Source: Cudoniella acicularis (taxonomy: Eukaryota; Ascomycota; Leotiomycetes; Helotiales; Helotiaceae). Taken from it: a stretch of 54,571 nucleotides of DNA. Below the pieces are notes generated by a model. It was given only the letters and a program-made list of their open reading frames with translations. It was not told where the DNA came from and did no database searches. The stretch covers positions 1 to 54,571 of the forward strand of contig JAAMPI010000184.1 in assembly GCA_013054445.1 (NCBI GenBank), written 5' to 3'. How positions within the stretch are numbered: the stretch's first letter is position 1; every line of letters begins with the position of its first letter. Positions 1 to 10,471 of this stretch are shown here, in pieces. The translations under genes were made by a program, and so were the position numbers.

Positions 1-1088
1 AAGAATAGAGGGAGAGGGGAGGAGGGGAGAAGGCTTACCCAGGACAGCATACGGCTGCACTGGTGTCTGCGCCGAGGGAGATGGTAGTCCCCCACCCGTC
101 TAGGGAGCCTTGGAAGGTTGCCGCTGTCGTATAACCACTAGGGCATAACCCCGGGCTATCTAGTTAAAACTTAATACCAAAATTCCTCTCCCAAAAACCA
201 TATTATCAAAATGTCTCCACAAAATAGAATCAATAATCCGGCTTAGCTAATTTAGCTTTTCAAAAAAAAAATTTACTTACAGTAGTAAATGCCAAACGCA
301 GAACTGCTAACTAGGTTGCTAGCCGGGCCACTCACTTGTGGATAGCATAGGGTATCGAAGTACGCGGAGGCGTAGTGGTTTTGGAATAAGATGTCGGGGG
401 AAGTAGCCAAGGTGAGGGTTGAGAGGCACGAGGCTGGCGGGGTGAAAGGGTCGTGAGCGCCCCGCGGTTGAGTTGTGCTATGCTGCTCTGGTCCGTTAAC
501 GTTACCCCCGACATGATGCCTGATATCTAGAGTGTGGAAGTCGGGCTGTTGGTGGTTGTGGTGGATGTGGGAATTGAGAGCGGGGTTATCGCTTCATTTG
601 TTGGGCGTTTGCGCATATATAGGCGCACCAGTCCTTAGATGGGAGCGGTACAAATGTGTGGTGCTGTGGCCGAAGCTGCAGGGTCGCAAGCCTGTGTCAC
701 GCAGCCAAATATTGGGAAAAACATCCAATCACAGCTTAATATTAACAATCTCTATTTGACTAGATTATCTTTTTCAATACTTCAGATACTTAAGCAATAT
801 TTATGAAAGTCCTATACTAACTACTAAAATACGGTAAGTACTGTAATCAACAACAATAAAATATAACTTTAGTAATAATTTGCGGCTTACAATTCACATT
901 AACTGATTGGAAAGAGAGTTGCGGCGGGTCCAATTGTGGCTTGCTTAATCCTGCAAGTGTGTGCTCACTGCTGCCTAACCAGACAATAATTTGAATTTCA
1001 TTCCTCGCAAGAATAATCCGGGTTTAGGTGCTTTATTAGACCTCGCTTACTTCGCACCGAATCTTTCTCTTTACGACCATATATCTAG
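1..1088. other. Gene-free left edge
   Basis: I see no convincing gene here. The first 180 bases are GC-rich with purine runs. From about 180 to 900 the sequence is AT-rich with many stops in all frames. Short open frames around 332-514 and 532-759 have no recognisable composition or motif. The segment ends at an in-frame TAG (1086-1088) that opens the HET pseudogene frame. Confidence 0.5.
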
Positions 1089-2504
1089 ATCAGCACAAAC
1101 ATAGAGCTGCACGAATACGACAAACTTCACGAGCCCAACAACTTTCGGCTCATTCTTGTCCAGCCTTCAGCTGACCTCACCGCTCCGCTTGAGGGAAAAC
1201 TAATCACGACGACGCTCTCGGATTACGACAGCACCATTTCTGAGTATTATATTGCACTGTCTTACGCTTAGGGAGACGCAAATGACAAGCGCACGATATC
1301 TATCGATGGAAAGAAGCTGGATATCACGGCCAACTTGGATTCAGCCTTGCGCCATATTCGAGACGTAAAGGCCGAGTTGAAGGTTTGGGCTGATGGAATT
1401 TGTATCAATCAGTCGGATGACGAGGAGAAGAGTTTCCAGGTCCCGCAGATGGGGCTGATATACCGAATTGCGAGACATACAGTTATTTACCTGGGGACGG
1501 AGACGCCTGAATCCACGAAGCTGCTCCATGAAATCTCTTCAAAGACTTCTAGTCAAAAGCACGCAAGTTACATTGGTAACTCAACCCTTGGATCTGGGCT
1601 GCTTTCGAATATTTCGCCGTTATTTGGAAGAGAAAGTAAACAAATCGGATTCGACTTCGAAGATAGTCATGAGACAGACTCCGAATTGTTTAGAGACGGG
1701 GACGAACTTCCATATTGGCCATGATTTGGACGAATTTGGGTACTCCAAGAACTTGTGTTGTCATGCGATCCATGGGTGCAGATCGGACGCCAGCGCATTA
1801 GATGGGACGTTTTCTCGAACCGGCTTACGAGTCTAACAACGAAATTTCAGCTTGATGGACGAACTCACATGTTGAATATGGTTGATTCTAGACTGAATTT
1901 AAGCGCCTCTGTTTTTGGTGACTACAACTCCTACGACACCGACAAAGAGATTGCGGATAGGCTTCTTGACCTCCTCAGTTCACGTCGGGGCTATGGTGTA
2001 ACAAACCCTCAGGATATGATCTACGGACATCTGGGTATATTAGGAGCGAACTCCAAGCATTCTACCCTGAATGAATTTATTCCCGTTGATTATCAGCAAT
2101 CGGTATCTGAGGTCTTTCAGCAAACTGCGCGCTACATTATCTCTGTTAGTAAAGGAGTCAGTTTATTGGCTCACGTTGACGACATTCCACTTCCAAGCCG
2201 GTCTCAACTCCCTTCATGGGTTCCTGATTGGACTTCCCCCGGGCCAGTACCACCAGGAAATCCGCCAATAGAAAAGTATTGGTCTTTGCCGCCAAGGGAC
2301 ATAGATCTGAATGATGACACGCTGATTCAAGAGTCTTGGCCCCATACGCCAGCAGAAGTGTATCAAAAGAGACCGTCGGGCAAAAGTCGGCCCGTTACAG
2401 CGAGTCTTGGCAGCGGCCGCATCTACCCTCACCGCCTTTGTACAGGCCAGGAACACCAAAACCGTACGACAAAAATTAATTGCGCATCGGAAGAACAACG
2501 ATAG
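1089..2504 (+). pseudogene. HET-domain (heterokaryon incompatibility) pseudogene
   Basis: One reading frame from 1089 to 2504 carries the HET fold motifs in order: YIALSYA-(stop)-GDA at 1248-1280, NLDSALRHIR, WADGICINQ at about 1389-1415, EKSFQVPQMGLIYRIA, VIYLG, then (stop)-FGRIWVLQELVLS at about 1725-1763. HET proteins trigger non-self recognition and cell death after hyphal fusion. The frame is broken by TAG at 1269-1271 and TGA at 1725-1727. Both sit where the family has the near-invariant tryptophans of SYxWG and RPWFxRxWVxQE, so both look like G-to-A changes in TGG. No in-frame ATG precedes the domain, so the N-terminus is also missing. The C-terminal part after about 2280 loses recognisable character. 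The region is decayed; a functional reading would require the stops to be errors. Confidence 0.8.
2445..2463 (+). repeat. 19-bp direct repeat, copy 1
   Basis: GGCCAGGAACACCAAAACC recurs at 2670-2688 with one mismatch (A to G), 225 bp downstream in the same orientation. This copy lies at the decayed 3' end of the HET pseudogene. Its origin is unknown. Confidence 0.6.
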
Positions 2505-2669
2505 CACTATGGACAATATAATATGCACTTAACGCTATAAGCTCAAGGAACACTTTCACAAAGATGCATGCATTTTAAGTCCTGTTTGCGACCGTAGTGC
2601 TACGAATTAGATCGCGATACGATACGTATATGTTGTAGACCGCAACCTCCTCCGACCGCTCAGCGCACG

Positions 2670-2688
2670 GGCCAGGAGCACCAAAACC
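2670..2688 (+). repeat. 19-bp direct repeat, copy 2
   Basis: GGCCAGGAGCACCAAAACC matches 2445-2463 in 18 of 19 positions. It may mark the edge of a degraded inserted or duplicated segment. Confidence 0.6.
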
Positions 2689-2875
2689 TGGGCGCAGCGA
2701 TATCGTTATAGAATCAAGGGGGGAGATAACAGATAGTATAAAGATCGACTTATTAAGTTTACAGAAAGTTCTAATAGCGCCTGCGGTCCTGAGCGCGTCT
2801 GCAAGGGTGTACCACGTGACCCCCCCCCTCCCCCAATCCCCACTCAAACTCTCACTCTATATACAACAAGAAGCA

Positions 2876-3180
2876 AAGACGAGCTTACAAGCCTTTAGGC
2901 TTCTCGTAATATTATAAAAAGTAAAGAGAATTTAAAAAAACTCTTTTTAAAACAATCCTGTTAAAAGAAAAAGATAAAGATCTAAAGTATATATTTATAA
3001 TATATAAAGAATTTTAGAAATAGTTTTAATTATATTAGTTTTACTTTTCTAGGTGATTTTAAACATTTATTAGGTGTCTAGTAGAGAGAGAAGTAGAGTG
3101 CTGAAGCAGTATCGCTATAGTGGCAACAAAATGGCAAAATAATATTTAAGCCTGGGGAAGGGGAGGGATAGTAAGGTTAC
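2876..3180. other. AT-rich tract, probable repeat relic
   Basis: This stretch switches abruptly from a C-run (2821-2835) to sequence dominated by A and T, with poly-A/T runs, TA-rich words and no open frame. Such tracts in fungal genomes are often transposon remains mutated by repeat-induced point mutation. That is inference: no transposon protein is visible here. Confidence 0.35.
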
Positions 3181-3346
3181 TACCTTGTATTTTAAGTGTC
3201 CATCCAGGCCCGTGCTTCGCGCTAATACCTTGGACTCCAAACTGTGCTTGCATGTACTCGTTCATCTACAGTGACCCCTTCCCTTGCGGACACAATCGAG
3301 AGCCGCTTTAAAGGGCCTGAGCTGAGACTCTTTTGTCGAGAAAGAC

Positions 3347-5022
3347 ATGCTTCGATCCTTAAGGTTAAGCTCCGCAGCTTCTTGTCGAATCTCGCGATTG
3401 TCTGGCAAACGAACACGTATGCCTTTCAAGTTCATTAACCGTACCTTGGCTAGCTGTGGCTTTCCTCCTAAACGACGACAAACCGTCGCATCGCAGAGTA
3501 GCACAACGCCTAAATCTCTTCCCTTCGATATTCCCGTTGACGAAGAAACGATACCTGGCTACGACCCAAAGAACTTCTATCATCCTAATCCAGGAGACAT
3601 ATTGGACCACAGGTATAAGTTAAAGGCAAAGATAGGCTGGGGAACTTCTTCGACTGTTTGGCTTGCGCACGACATTTGCGGGTAACTGAGCTCTCGAATT
3701 AAATGCTCAGTCATGATCGTTGTACTAACGCAACTTCAGCCGGTCGAATCGCTATGTGGCTATCAAAATCAATGATTGCAGATATACGAGCAAAGAAGCT
3801 GCTAGACACGAGTTGGATATATCTAATCGCATCGCCCGCGCTAGCCCTCATCACAGAGGGCATAGTATCCTCAGGACCGTTGTCAACAGTTTCGAGGTCG
3901 TTTCACCGAACGGACCACACCTTTGTTTGGTTTTCGAACCCATGAGGGAGCCGCTGTGGCTATTCAGACGGCGGTTCGGTGCAGACAAAGTGACTCGCCC
4001 TTTTCTACCTATCTTTAAGGCGTATCTCCGTATTTTGCTAGAGGGTCTCGACTACCTACATTCGGAATGCCACATCATCCACACGGGTTAGCATAAGCGT
4101 TTTCTCCATTCATTGAGACGTACTAAATCATGGTCTAGATCTGAAATTGGACAATATCCTAGTTACATTCGAGGATCAGTTAGTCATTGAAAGTTTTGTT
4201 CAAGGCCAGGTTGAGAATCCGATGGCTCGGAAGTTCATAGATGGCCGCGCAATTTATCTTTGCCACAACGATTTTGGAGATTTCGACGGCAAACCTGCGT
4301 TAAAAAAAAATGTCTCCAAAAATTACAGATTTCGGTCTGGCAGAACGAGGAGATCAGCCAGGACCACGCATTAATCCTATTCAACCGGATCATTGCCACG
4401 CTCCAGAGGTTCTTCTTGGTACGGGATGGTCGTATAGCGCTGATATCTGGAATTTTGGTATAATGGTGCGTATTACGATGGCTTGTTCTCAACCGCCCTT
4501 CGAGTCAGAGTGCTCATCCTTTTATTTTTTAGGTTTGGGATTTACTTGCTGGTCAAGAACTGTTTCAGAACCGCAAAAACCACCCGTACAGCGCTCAGCA
4601 TCACCTGGCAGAAATGATCGCCTTACTCGGGCCCGTACCAAAATCACTGATCGAACGCGAAAGAAACATGCGGCATTGGAGATGGAGCCCCGAGGCTCGC
4701 AATCGCGAAGGTAAATTGTGCAGTAATGCTGCCGACTTCTTTGGGGGGCCATTTTTCTCCGACGATGGTGAGCTCAATGCAATATTCATCACCTCAATTT
4801 TAAACCACAGCTAATCCTTGGATTCTAGGTGAATTTGTACGCAATGACTTGATACCCTTCGAGCGGAATCTGTTAGATGTACTTCCAGAATGTGTAGCAG
4901 ATGACGAGAAGAGCCTGTTCCTAAATTTTATGAGAAGGGTGCTGTGTTGGCTCCCAGAAGATAGAGCGACAGCGAAAGAATTGAAGGAGGATCCGTGGCT
5001 TGATTTCGCCAAAAAGCAATGA
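3347..5022 (+). pseudogene. SRPK-like serine protein kinase, frameshifted
   Basis: Five exons can be joined: 3347-3681, 3740-4086, 4139-4465, 4533-4767 and 4829-5022. All four introns are GT-AG; intron 1 has a TACTAAC branch site. The predicted product is about 478 residues once one base is skipped. Kinase signs in order: PGYDPKNFY and the Gly loop GWGTSSTVW, VAIK, LDYLHSECHIIHTDLKLDNIL (HTD instead of HRD, common in this fungal SRPK-like family), ITDFGLAERGD, APEVLLGTGWSYSADIWNFG and a C-terminal lobe ending in EDPWLDF. The frame breaks in an A9 run at 4302-4310; one fewer A would join the two halves exactly. The rest of the gene is intact, so this may be a recent pseudogene or an assembly error. 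The family phosphorylates Ser/Arg-rich proteins; this copy resembles the expanded accessory kinases of Pezizomycotina. Confidence 0.8.
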
Positions 5023-5605
5023 TTTTCAAGCTGCCTTAATCTACGATACCTATCTCGATTCTCGGATCTTTATTCTTGCATGATTCTCATGGTTTAGCAC
5101 AACTTTGTGGAAATCGCAGCAATTAAGTGTTTGTTTAGACCTTTTACTAGAGCGAGCACGTGATAGAGCCATTTTTGAGAAAAAAGACAACAGTTAAAAT
5201 AAATGAAGAAATACCATAAAGCCCTCGTCAAGATGATATGTAGTCCTAATTTTAGTTAGTTATGCTATATTAGCCCCCAATTTCGTACGCGTGGTCTGAT
5301 GGCCAGGCGCCAGAAGCGCATTCATGAAAGCCTTACCAACTGGCCAACTCCAATCATATGTTACACGCTATGAGTCAGACTGGCTTCACCCAGCACTCAT
5401 AAGGCTAAGGCTGCAGCTTGGCATCTACCAATCATCACGACCATTAAAGGAGTATCAAACATCGAAATCAATAGTTCCCAGCAGGCAAAGAGTCAGCGCT
5501 CCACTTCGAACCCCCCCACCCAACTGCAAGGCTTGGGTTCCTCCCCTTGATCAAGTATTTAAAAAGCGTCATCGCTGTTAAAGCAACTTTAGTCTTCCTC
5601 AAGAC

Positions 5606-6399
5606 ATGTCAAGCCTCAGAAAGAGCTCCCTCCTCATCTCTTTCCTGTTGCTCACAATCCCTTTCGGAGACATCCTCCTAGAGTATCCGATCACACCGCA
5701 ACCCTCACGATTTTCAGTCGCTCCCACGAGCCAAGGTGCTCTTCATCTGTGAGAATGTTTCTCGTCCCTGTGAAGTAGCAACTGCTGACCGTCTAGTTTG
5801 TGGGTCCTGATGATCAACCCAGAAGTATAATCTACCTTTGCAAGAAACATGCGATCCTTTACCTCAGGCAGGGCCGTCGGCAAGGTTTTGAGATGGGCTA
5901 GGAAAGGGACTACCCAAGATGTTCAATGGGTGGAAAAGCAGGTCGAATCCTCGGTTGATCACGTGCCTGCATTGGCCAAAGCCGCCGTGAAGGCCAACGT
6001 AGAGTTTGTCAACCTTCCGTTGACTTCTTTCTTGCTGATCCTAATATATGGTGGAGAGGGGACCCTCATGAAACTCCCAAAGCCGATGGCGTTGTTGACC
6101 CCTGGCATGCTTCGGGCACTATCGAGTCCGCTAGCGGAACCCGGCTTACTTCATATCACGCATATCCAGGTGGACTTGTCGTCTTTTCGAAGAGAAAGTA
6201 TGGCCAGGTTCAGCTACCAGCCGGGGAAAGCTCGAGCTCCAGCTCCCAGGTTGCAACGACAAACTTGACTTGGCAGTTGAATGCGCAGGGCTATCCAGAA
6301 TGGTGGAATGGGCAGCGGTGGGTTCAAGGCCAATATGTCTCTGAGCACCAGAAATGGATGGCATATTACGATGGTCAGTGGTATGAACATCAATCTTAA
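5606..6399 (+). CDS. Candidate small secreted Trp/Tyr-rich protein
   Basis: ATG at 5606 opens a 47-residue exon with a typical signal peptide (basic MSSLRKSS, then LLISFLLLTIPFG). A TATTTAAAA box lies about 45 bp upstream. A donor at 5749 (GTGAGA) and an acceptor at 5844 give a 96-nt intron and keep the frame into an open exon from 5845. Near the 3' end a different frame, about 6034-6399, ends in a strikingly aromatic tail (PEWWNGQRWV, QKWMAYYDGQWYEHQS). A second intron must connect the two, but no donor/acceptor pair was decisive, so the middle of the model is unresolved. I do not recognise the family. It could be an effector-like secreted protein; the function is unknown. Confidence 0.4.
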
Positions 6400-6751
6400 T
6401 TCTGCTCTTTATAGAGTTAAGTTTTTAAATTAAATAGTACGTGTTCTTAAAATAATAAAATAATTTGAACTGTTAATTAAGACTAAATAGATAATACTAG
6501 CTGGAAAGATAAGATGAAAGTTGAGATAGATTAGGAAATAGTCAGAATAATATCTCACAAAACCATAGTAATTATTCTTCTTATAACCATGAAGTATAAA
6601 GCACAGTGAATCACGACATCAAGTGACGTATAATTTTAGAAAAGTGTTCAATTTATTTTCTAGCGTTTAACCAGCTAGTAGACCAGGGTATATCCGCAAC
6701 ACCAACCGCGCAACCCAAATGCATGTATCACGCACGCCCTTCATCACCAAC

Positions 6752-8495
6752 CTAAAACTCACTCCCATCCACATACTTTGGCAGCTTCTCAGTAAACAAC
6801 GTCTTCCCCTTAACCATATTGATCACGAAAGATGGGAGCTTCATGTTTCCAAAACGGCCAGTGCCTTTGCTGCGTCCGAGCGTAACAGCGAGCATTGGAG
6901 ATCCATCTGTCTTGTATACAACCGGCTTTTGTCCCTTAAGGACACGATCCAGGTTCTTGGCGAGGGCTTTGGCTTGGTTTGCTGGGGGGAGTTAGAAATA
7001 TAATGGTAGATGGGATGGGGGAGGGAAATACGTACTAGCATACGTCATTTGTGAAGGTTGGCAATCGACAACATCTCCAGCAGCCCAGATATTGGTTGTG
7101 CCTCTGACTTGAAGAAACTCGTCGACCACGACATCGCCACGCTCATTGAGGAATGCCTTGGGGACATATTCAGTATTAGGAGTGACGCCAATTGTGGGAA
7201 GGTAGAGATCAGTGACAAGCTTTTCGCCGTTTGAGAGGGTCAATTCGATACTTCCGTTCTCAAGCACCGTGTCTGAGACGATCTTGGTGTCGAGGACGAG
7301 TTTGATGTTCATGCTCTTTAGTGTGTTCTCTGCGAATTTGATGACACTGGGAGGCAATCCGACGAGAACGGTCTTTCCGGCATTGATCTAAGATTATCAG
7401 TATATTGTGCAGTTTTCTGGTGAAATGCGTACCAAAGTAATCTCCTTATCCTTGTACTCAAATGCTATCTCTGCAGAAGTCTCCACACCGGTAGGCCCTG
7501 CGCCAGCAATGACAATCGACTTGGCTGCATTCACCTTGCCCTGAAAATCGTGAAGGAGTTGTTTTGTTTGAGAAGAACCTTCGAGGGAGCTCTTCCATGG
7601 AAAGTCTCCAGAGGCACGGCTTCCAGTGGCGATCACCAAGTGGTCATAGTCTAACATATGATTTCCATTGGCGGTATTGATATTAACACGCTTCTCGTCG
7701 GGTTCAATGGCGATGGCTGTGCCCAGTGTGAATTCGAAGGACTCAGGACCATATTGCTTGAATCCAGTTGCGACATCCTTGAATAGCTTCAGGTTTGTTA
7801 GTAATGCCTGTAGATTCGTGGGTTAAGAGAAGTTCCTCACCTTATCATCGGATAGTTGACCTGGAATGATAGCTAGTAACGCGTGTTAGAATTGCTCACA
7901 GATTGTAACCCTCTCAAATTTGCAACGAGGAAGGCAAGGAAGAGAAAGGAGCGCTTAGAGCTCCCGATGCCTCCGATCTCGCGAAGAGAGCAAATTGGGA
8001 ATAGAGAGGAGTGCTCAGAACTCCCAACCCCTTCCGATCTCGCCAAGAGATGAAGTGGGAAAGAGAGAGGTGTATCCGCAGGCTGTAACCTCCTCGATCT
8101 TGCCATGAAGAGGAAGCTGGAGAAGAGAAAGCAGTGCTCAAACCTCCCAACGCCGTCCGATCTCACGAAGAGAAGAATTTAGAGAAGAGGAGGCAGAGCT
8201 CAAAGCCCACAATCCTCTCCTCTCGCGCGACGAAGGTATGAAACAGAAGAAAGGGACAGCTCACCTCTAACAGACGCCAAATTCCAGTACAACTCCGCAG
8301 TCGGCGCTATCATCACCACCTTAATATCCTTATGTGTCTTGAGCAAACTGCTCAGCACAAAAACACGTTAGCTGCGCACTCCCATTTCCAAGTGTATGTA
8401 GATCGATCTTTGCGTACGTACCTATGAGCAACACCCAGTCCTGCGAATGAAGCGCCGAGGACGACGATCGTGGTTAGCTTTGTTGCGGCAGCCAT
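6752..8495 (-). CDS. AIF/AMID-like FAD-dependent NAD(P)H oxidoreductase
   Basis: Six exons on the minus strand: 8495-8422, 8347-8265, 7872-7841, 7807-7433, 7387-7036 and 6981-6752, giving 381 residues. The start MAAATKL leads straight into a Rossmann strand IVVLGASFAGLG (FAD binding). The second nucleotide-binding motif IAGAGPTGVETSAE lies mid-protein and NIWAAGDV (FAD ribityl contact) near the C-terminus. This layout fits the AIFM2/FSP1 (AMID)-like pyridine-nucleotide oxidoreductases of fungi, which oxidise NAD(P)H and reduce quinones, often at membranes. No clear targeting sequence is seen. The length is normal for the family. The 392-nt intron between exons 2 and 3 is unusually long because it is built of tandem repeats. 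All phases join without adjustment. Confidence 0.85.
7909..8235. repeat. Degenerate ~61-bp tandem repeat inside an intron
   Basis: The landmark CCGATCTCGCGAAGAG and variants recurs at about 7972, 8033, 8093 and 8156, with weaker copies at about 7909 and 8218, giving unit lengths of 60-63 bp. Each unit is a C-rich part followed by a GA-rich part. The array fills most of the 392-nt intron 8264-7873 of the FAD oxidoreductase. Units differ at many positions, so the expansion is not recent. Confidence 0.75.
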
Positions 8496-8928
8496 GGTTG
8501 CGATGTGTGTTGATGCAAAAGTAGAGAGTTTTGCAAGGTATGAGGGGTTTTGTTGAGGAAGTTGAGGAGGTTTTGGAGTTTGTTTAGTTTTGTGGGTGGG
8601 AAAATTAACTTGTGCCTTGATACCTTGAGGGGGGTTCGAAGGAGGTTGATGCCTCAAGGCCTTGACACACTTGCAAGAAAATTTTCAATAGAAGTAGATA
8701 GTCAAATATTCAACCACTGTCGACCTTGAGAAAGCTCGAAAGATTCGTTTTCTTCTGTTTTCTTCTGTTTTGGCGAGGGGAAAGTCAACACCTCGTCTTC
8801 TCAAGATCCAGTAGGGAACCAGGAGCAATCTGATCAGACAGAAAAAGAACTACAGGCGACACGTTTTCACAAATACAAATATTCAGAAATGGCCAAAGAG
8901 CACAAAGCAAACAATTATCAGCACATGA

Positions 8929-9132
8929 AGGAGCCCGCAAGGCGGAGCCCTTGCTTTTGAAGGATGCAGAGCTCCCGGGTTCGCCGGCTTTGACATCAAG
9001 CTTCAGCCCCTGGAACTGTTGTCGCAGATCACTCTCCACTTTTCAGGTACGGATCACTTATCATTGGTACGTGCAGGACATGGCTTGGAACTGGTCCGTG
9101 GAATGTGTGCTAATTTGCTAAATTTTCCGTAG
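8929..9132 (+). pseudogene. F-box motif relic
   Basis: The frame 8929-9132 has no ATG but reads LQPLELLSQITLHFSG followed by TDHLSLVRAGHGLELVRG. This follows the F-box pattern LPxELLxxIxxxLSxxDLxxLVRxC, and nothing else recognisable follows before the TAG at 9130-9132. A TGA sits just upstream at 8926. F-box proteins recruit substrates to SCF ubiquitin ligases. As only the motif survives, this is probably the remnant of an F-box gene, or one exon of a gene whose other exons I could not find. Confidence 0.4.
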
Positions 9133-9363
9133 AGTCTAGTGGCTAATTCGTTCGCATAACCTATGACTTGCATAAATGTGGATAAATAACCCCGAAAAGG
9201 GGCGGCATTCGGATGTCCGCATGTTTGGTTGTCCGACCCGATGGTGTGTGCTCTGGAACTCGCAACATTCGTCCCGTTTAGGCTTCAGATATTTCCGTAA
9301 GTCGAGGCCCTTGTGGTTGGGTGTTGGGATTTATTATTCGGTGTGGTCGTCGAGCTGACGTGT

Positions 9364-10170
9364 TTATGAAGGCGAAGCAGAAGCGACCTCCTCGATAATC
9401 TTCCTTAGATTCCTAACATCATGCGCAAATCGACCAAGGAACAACCCATCAACACCCTCTCGCATCTCCTCAAACGTCCCCGGACCGGCAGATCCTCCAT
9501 ACAAGAACCGAATTTCATTCCCGAGACTGCGTGAGCTGCAGATGGAACGAAGACCTTTCACGACATCGACTACATATTTTGCGCTGGCAGGATTCGGCTG
9601 CCCGATCGCCCAGATGGGTTCATATGCGAATATAAGTTGTTGGTTTGGCTTGAGGGGGAGGGAGAGGATAGATTCGATTTGAGGTTTGCATTTGGATACT
9701 GCTTCTTCGACGCTGCCGTGGGTTTCCTCCCCGATACAGATGAGAGGGATCATCCCGTTTCTGATGACAGCGAGCGCTTTCTTTGCGACGTCTGCGTCGG
9801 TTTCGTGGAATAATCGTCGCCGCTCTGCGTGCCCCAATTCTACCAATTCGCAGTTTAGTTCTGCGAGTTCGGAGGGAGAGACCTCGCCTGTGTAGGGCCC
9901 TGAATCTTCCCAGAAGCAGTCTTGAGCTCCTAATGATATAGAGGGTCTTGGTATGGTTTTGGTAAGGAGGAGGGAAGCTGAGGAAAGAGACAGAAGGGAC
10001 GGGACTATAAACAGGTGGATGTTATACTTTTCGGCGAGGGATACGAGGGGAAAGATGCTGGTCAGGTAGGTGGTGGTTTGCGTGAGCGTGAAGTAGAGCT
10101 TCAGAGATATGCCAATCGTCCTCTGCGGTCTCAATGTCGAAGTGTGTGAAGTTTCGATCGAGGAGGACAT
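9364..10170 (-). CDS. Triosephosphate-isomerase-like tetrulose-phosphate isomerase (EYI1/EryH type)
   Basis: A single exon of 268 residues with the TIM-barrel isomerase signatures: catalytic Lys24 (ISLKLYF), His114 (ELGHAERR), Glu184 (AYEPIWAIG), the phosphate-binding FLYGGSAG, and GLFLGRFAHD at the C-terminus. Departures from glycolytic TIM are clear: GHAERR for GHSERR, GRFAHD for GGASL, and an N-terminal extension. It is therefore a paralogue rather than the housekeeping enzyme. It is divergent from, and 645 bp away from, an RpiB-like gene. In bacteria EryH (TIM-like) and EryI (RpiB-like), and in Yarrowia EYI1 and EYI2, act together on erythrulose phosphates from erythritol. By that analogy this enzyme interconverts L-erythrulose-1-phosphate and D-erythrulose-4-phosphate. 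Family and pairing are seen; the substrate is inferred. Confidence 0.8.
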   Translation of the reverse strand: MSSSIETSHTSTLRPQRTIGISLKLYFTLTQTTTYLTSIFPLVSLAEKYNIHLFIVPSLLSLSSASLLLTKTIPRPSISLGAQDCFWEDSGPYTGEVSPSELAELNCELVELGHAERRRLFHETDADVAKKALAVIRNGMIPLICIGEETHGSVEEAVSKCKPQIESILSLPLKPNQQLIFAYEPIWAIGQPNPASAKYVVDVVKGLRSICSSRSLGNEIRFLYGGSAGPGTFEEMREGVDGLFLGRFAHDVRNLRKIIEEVASASPS

Positions 10171-10456
10171 TTTGTGCTTCTTCTGCGTCAGCTGGAGTCG
10201 GTGGCACAGAGGGGTGGACTCGGACAGGAGAATTGATTGTATTCAGAAAACCTCGAAAAACAATCAAAAATACTACAGTTGTTAAGAAAATATCTATCAT
10301 GAATCAACAAGGAAACCACAACCCAAGAAACGCTCCTGTCCCGGAATCTCCAAGCTTCAGTGGATCGCATCCACCCAATCCACCCAATCCGGCCCCAGGT
10401 TTCCCCAACACCCCGCGACCACGCCGGCTTACCCAAATTAGACACCCGGCTTGCCT

Positions 10457-10471
10457 CCCCGCCACGCGGGG
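10457..10471. promoter_or_regulatory. CreA-like inverted repeat in the divergent promoter
   Basis: CCCCGC-CAC-GCGGGG is a perfect 6-bp inverted repeat with a 3-bp spacer. Each arm fits the CreA/Mig1-type site SYGGRG. It lies between the divergent TIM-like and RpiB-like genes, 287 bp and 345 bp from their start codons, and suggests carbon catabolite repression of the pair. Confidence 0.45.

Noticed and set aside
8785..9039. Minus-strand ORF of 84 codons
   Set aside because: It is antisense to the F-box-like frame, which matches a known consensus; the minus-strand product matches nothing.
10022..10300. Minus-strand ORF overlapping the start of the TIM-like gene
   Set aside because: It is a frame shadow over the 5' end of the TIM-like gene and its promoter, without family likeness.
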